Assembly (NCBI GenBank): GCA_937965785.1
Contig: CALCKT010000012.1
Coordinates: forward strand, 62,001 to 126,000
Reading direction: 5' to 3'
From: an uncultured Propionibacteriaceae bacterium
GTDB taxonomy: Bacteria > Actinomycetota > Actinomycetes > Propionibacteriales > Propionibacteriaceae
Length of the DNA: 64,000 nucleotides
Positions 62,781 to 64,000 of the stretch are shown piece by piece. The position numbers and the translations under genes are program-made. The notes beneath the pieces are model-generated. The model did not search any database and had not been told where the DNA came from. It saw only the letters and a program-made list of their open reading frames with translations. How positions within the stretch are numbered: position 1 is the stretch's first letter; each line of letters begins with the position of its first letter.

Positions 62781-63305
62781 ATTCGCCTGCCTTACGGTCA
62801 TTCGCTTGCGCTGTAGCGCAGGCGTTCGTCCACAAGACAAGCGTTTCCGTCGGGAAGGCCAGCGGACGACGGCAAGGCTGGCGGACGACGAGAGGGCTGG
62901 CGGACGACGAGAGGGCTGGCGGACGACGGGAAGGCAGGCAGATTGGGGGCTTGGTGCCGTGGGTGTGGTGGTTTCCGATGGTCCGCTTGCCTTACGGTCA
63001 TTCGCTTGCGCTGTAGCGCAGGCGTTCGTCCACAAGACAAGCGTTTCCGTCGGGAAGGCCAGCGGACGACGGCAAGGCTGGCGTTCGTCGGGAAGGCTGG
63101 CGGACGTCGGGAAGGCAGGCAGATTGGGGGCTTGGTGCCGTGGGTGTGGTGGTTTCCGGTGGTCCGCTTGCCTTGCGGTCATTCGCTTGCGCTGTAGCGC
63201 TGGCGTTTGTCCGTAAGGCAGGCGTTTCCGTCGGGAAGGCCAGCGGACGACGGCAAGGCTGGCGTTCGTCGGGAAGGCTGGCGGACGACGGCAAGGCAGG
63301 CATTC
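62781..63305. repeat. Three copies of the dispersed repeat, period about 180 bp
   Basis: Copies begin near 62781, 62980 and 63161 (CTTGCCTTACGGTCATTC...), each with the TGCGCTGTAGCGC hairpin and followed by 18-19-bp GCTGGCGGACGACG units. The spacer GATTGGGGGCTTGGTGCCG recurs at 62941 and 63122, 181 bases apart. The same period separates copies A and B at 53.8-54.1 kb. Confidence 0.9.
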
Positions 63306-63316
63306 CCGTCGGACCC

Positions 63317-63772
63317 CTACCGCCGTCCCTCGAAGAATTCCTCCAGCAGGGCCGCGCAGTCGGCTTCCAGCACCCCCGAGGTCACCCTCGGGCGGTGGTT
63401 GAGTCGCGGGTCGCGCAGCACGTCGAACAGCGACGCCACCGCCCCCGCTTTGTCGTCAAAGGCCCCGAACACGAGGTGATCGATCCGGGCCGCGACGATC
63501 GCGCCCGCGCACATGGTGCACGGTTCCAAGGTCACCACCAGGGTGCAGCCCGTCAGCCGCCAGCTGCCGAGGACCTCGGCGGCGCGCCGGATCGCGACCA
63601 CCTCGGCGTGCGCCGTCGGGTCGCCCGTGAGTTCGCGTTCGTTGCCACCCACCCCGATCAGCGACCCGTCCGGCCCGAGGACGACGGCCCCCACCGGCAC
63701 GTCGCCACGCAACCCCGCTTCCCGGGCCGCGGCGAGGGCCTGCCGCATCGCGGGTTCGTAGCGTCGCGCCAC
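63317..63772 (-). CDS. tadA: tRNA adenosine(34) deaminase
   Basis: A 151-residue cytidine/deoxycytidylate deaminase-fold protein with zinc-site HAE (His55-Glu57) and PCTMC (Cys85, Cys88), and the C-terminal AADCAALLEEFFEGRR-like helix. It converts A34 to inosine in tRNA-Arg(ACG). The GVGGNERELTGDPTAHAE segment is typical for TadA. It is followed, on the same strand and 13 bases upstream, by its partner gene. Confidence 0.93.
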   Translation of the reverse strand: MARRYEPAMRQALAAAREAGLRGDVPVGAVVLGPDGSLIGVGGNERELTGDPTAHAEVVAIRRAAEVLGSWRLTGCTLVVTLEPCTMCAGAIVAARIDHLVFGAFDDKAGAVASLFDVLRDPRLNHRPRVTSGVLEADCAALLEEFFEGRR

Positions 63773-63785
63773 GCTCAGGGATCCC

Positions 63786-64000
63786 TCAGTCGTCGAAGGC
63801 CTCGACGGCCCGCTCGAACACCTCGCCGATCTTCAGGCGCCGCGCCACCTGCATCAGCAGCTCGTCGGAGTCCTCCTCGTAGTCGGTGGCGATGGCCTCC
63901 AGCTCGAATCCTCGCAACCCGGCGGCGGCGAACATCTCCAGGTCCCCGATCGGAGCCGGTTCGTCCTCCTCGTCGGGGATCTCCTCACCCAGGTAGTCCA
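63786..64000 (-). CDS. TadA-associated protein, C-terminal part
   Basis: The gene enters from the right edge; 70 residues are visible, ending MQVARRLKIGEVFERAVEAFDD. It is an acidic protein of the family called tRNA adenosine deaminase-associated in actinobacteria, where it usually sits beside tadA as here (13 bases). Its exact function is not established; the start is outside the window. Confidence 0.8.
   Translation of the reverse strand, partial: DYLGEEIPDEEDEPAPIGDLEMFAAAGLRGFELEAIATDYEEDSDELLMQVARRLKIGEVFERAVEAFDD

Larger units (their letters stand above)
62450..63316 (+). other. Gene-poor region with GH32 fragment and repeats
   Basis: About 870 bases. It holds a GH32 fragment (62598-62768) and three copies of the dispersed repeat (62781-63305). 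No intact gene, terminator or tRNA is seen. Confidence 0.5.

Noticed and set aside
62598..63182. A 194-codon minus-strand frame that joins repeat DNA and the GH32 fragment.
   Set aside because: Most of it is translated repeat, with no start or ribosome site; only the GH32 tail has family similarity.
53795..63305. Regular repeats that could look like a CRISPR array.
   Set aside because: Units are about 100 bp with 180-bp period and no constant short repeats with unique 30-40-bp spacers; no cas genes are present.

Overview
The window is GC-rich chromosomal DNA from an actinobacterium. GTG starts, 4-base start/stop overlaps, an IdeR/DtxR-type iron box and gene content close to Propionibacteriaceae (an Arachnia-like organism is my inference) support this. 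I see no rRNA genes or CRISPR array. There is one tRNA (Ser, CGA anticodon).

Layout. 0-5.1 kb: end of a HerA-like ATPase gene, two conserved small actinobacterial genes, a NarL-type two-component system and a divergent ABC-2 transporter closed by a strong terminator. 5.2-7.6 kb: a nucleotidyltransferase and two PIN-domain toxin-antitoxin pairs. 7.8-20.1 kb: a RiPP cluster of the azole/TOMM type, made of a 36-residue precursor gene missed by ordinary gene calling, a stem-loop, a cyclodehydratase partner, a CocE/NonD hydrolase, a YcaO protein, a SagB-type dehydrogenase and two fused ABC proteins. It converges on a four-gene FecBCD-type metallophore importer. Similar 15-bp Fur-family-like palindromes lie in front of both operons, so the cluster may make and retrieve a metal-binding peptide under metal control.

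20.4-36 kb is accessory DNA: a methyltransferase, an AT-rich GNAT membrane protein, IS481 and IS5 remnants, a duplicated gene tail, an AlbA_2-type regulator bracketed by exact 23-bp repeats, an HTH/TIGR04255 pair, OsmC, an SRPBCC protein, a Tm-1-like/PEP-hydrolase-like pair with a MocR regulator, and a small-protein/cysteine-peptidase/lipoprotein operon. 36.3-43.1 kb: a complete Wadjet anti-plasmid system (jetABCD). 43.4-53.5 kb: a chelatase-type operon (ChlI-like, ChlD-like, lipoprotein, CobN-like) transcribed with a second FecBCD-type importer behind an IdeR-like iron box and without B12 synthesis genes. This fits iron or haem handling better than cobalamin synthesis.

53.5-64 kb: dispersed repeats with a period of about 180 bp at two places, tRNA-Ser, an ADP-ribosylglycohydrolase, a LacI-controlled fructoside operon (GH32 enzyme plus ABC importer), a cation efflux gene behind a possible internally deleted metal repressor, a third PIN toxin-antitoxin pair, GH32 gene fragments, tadA and the partner gene next to it.
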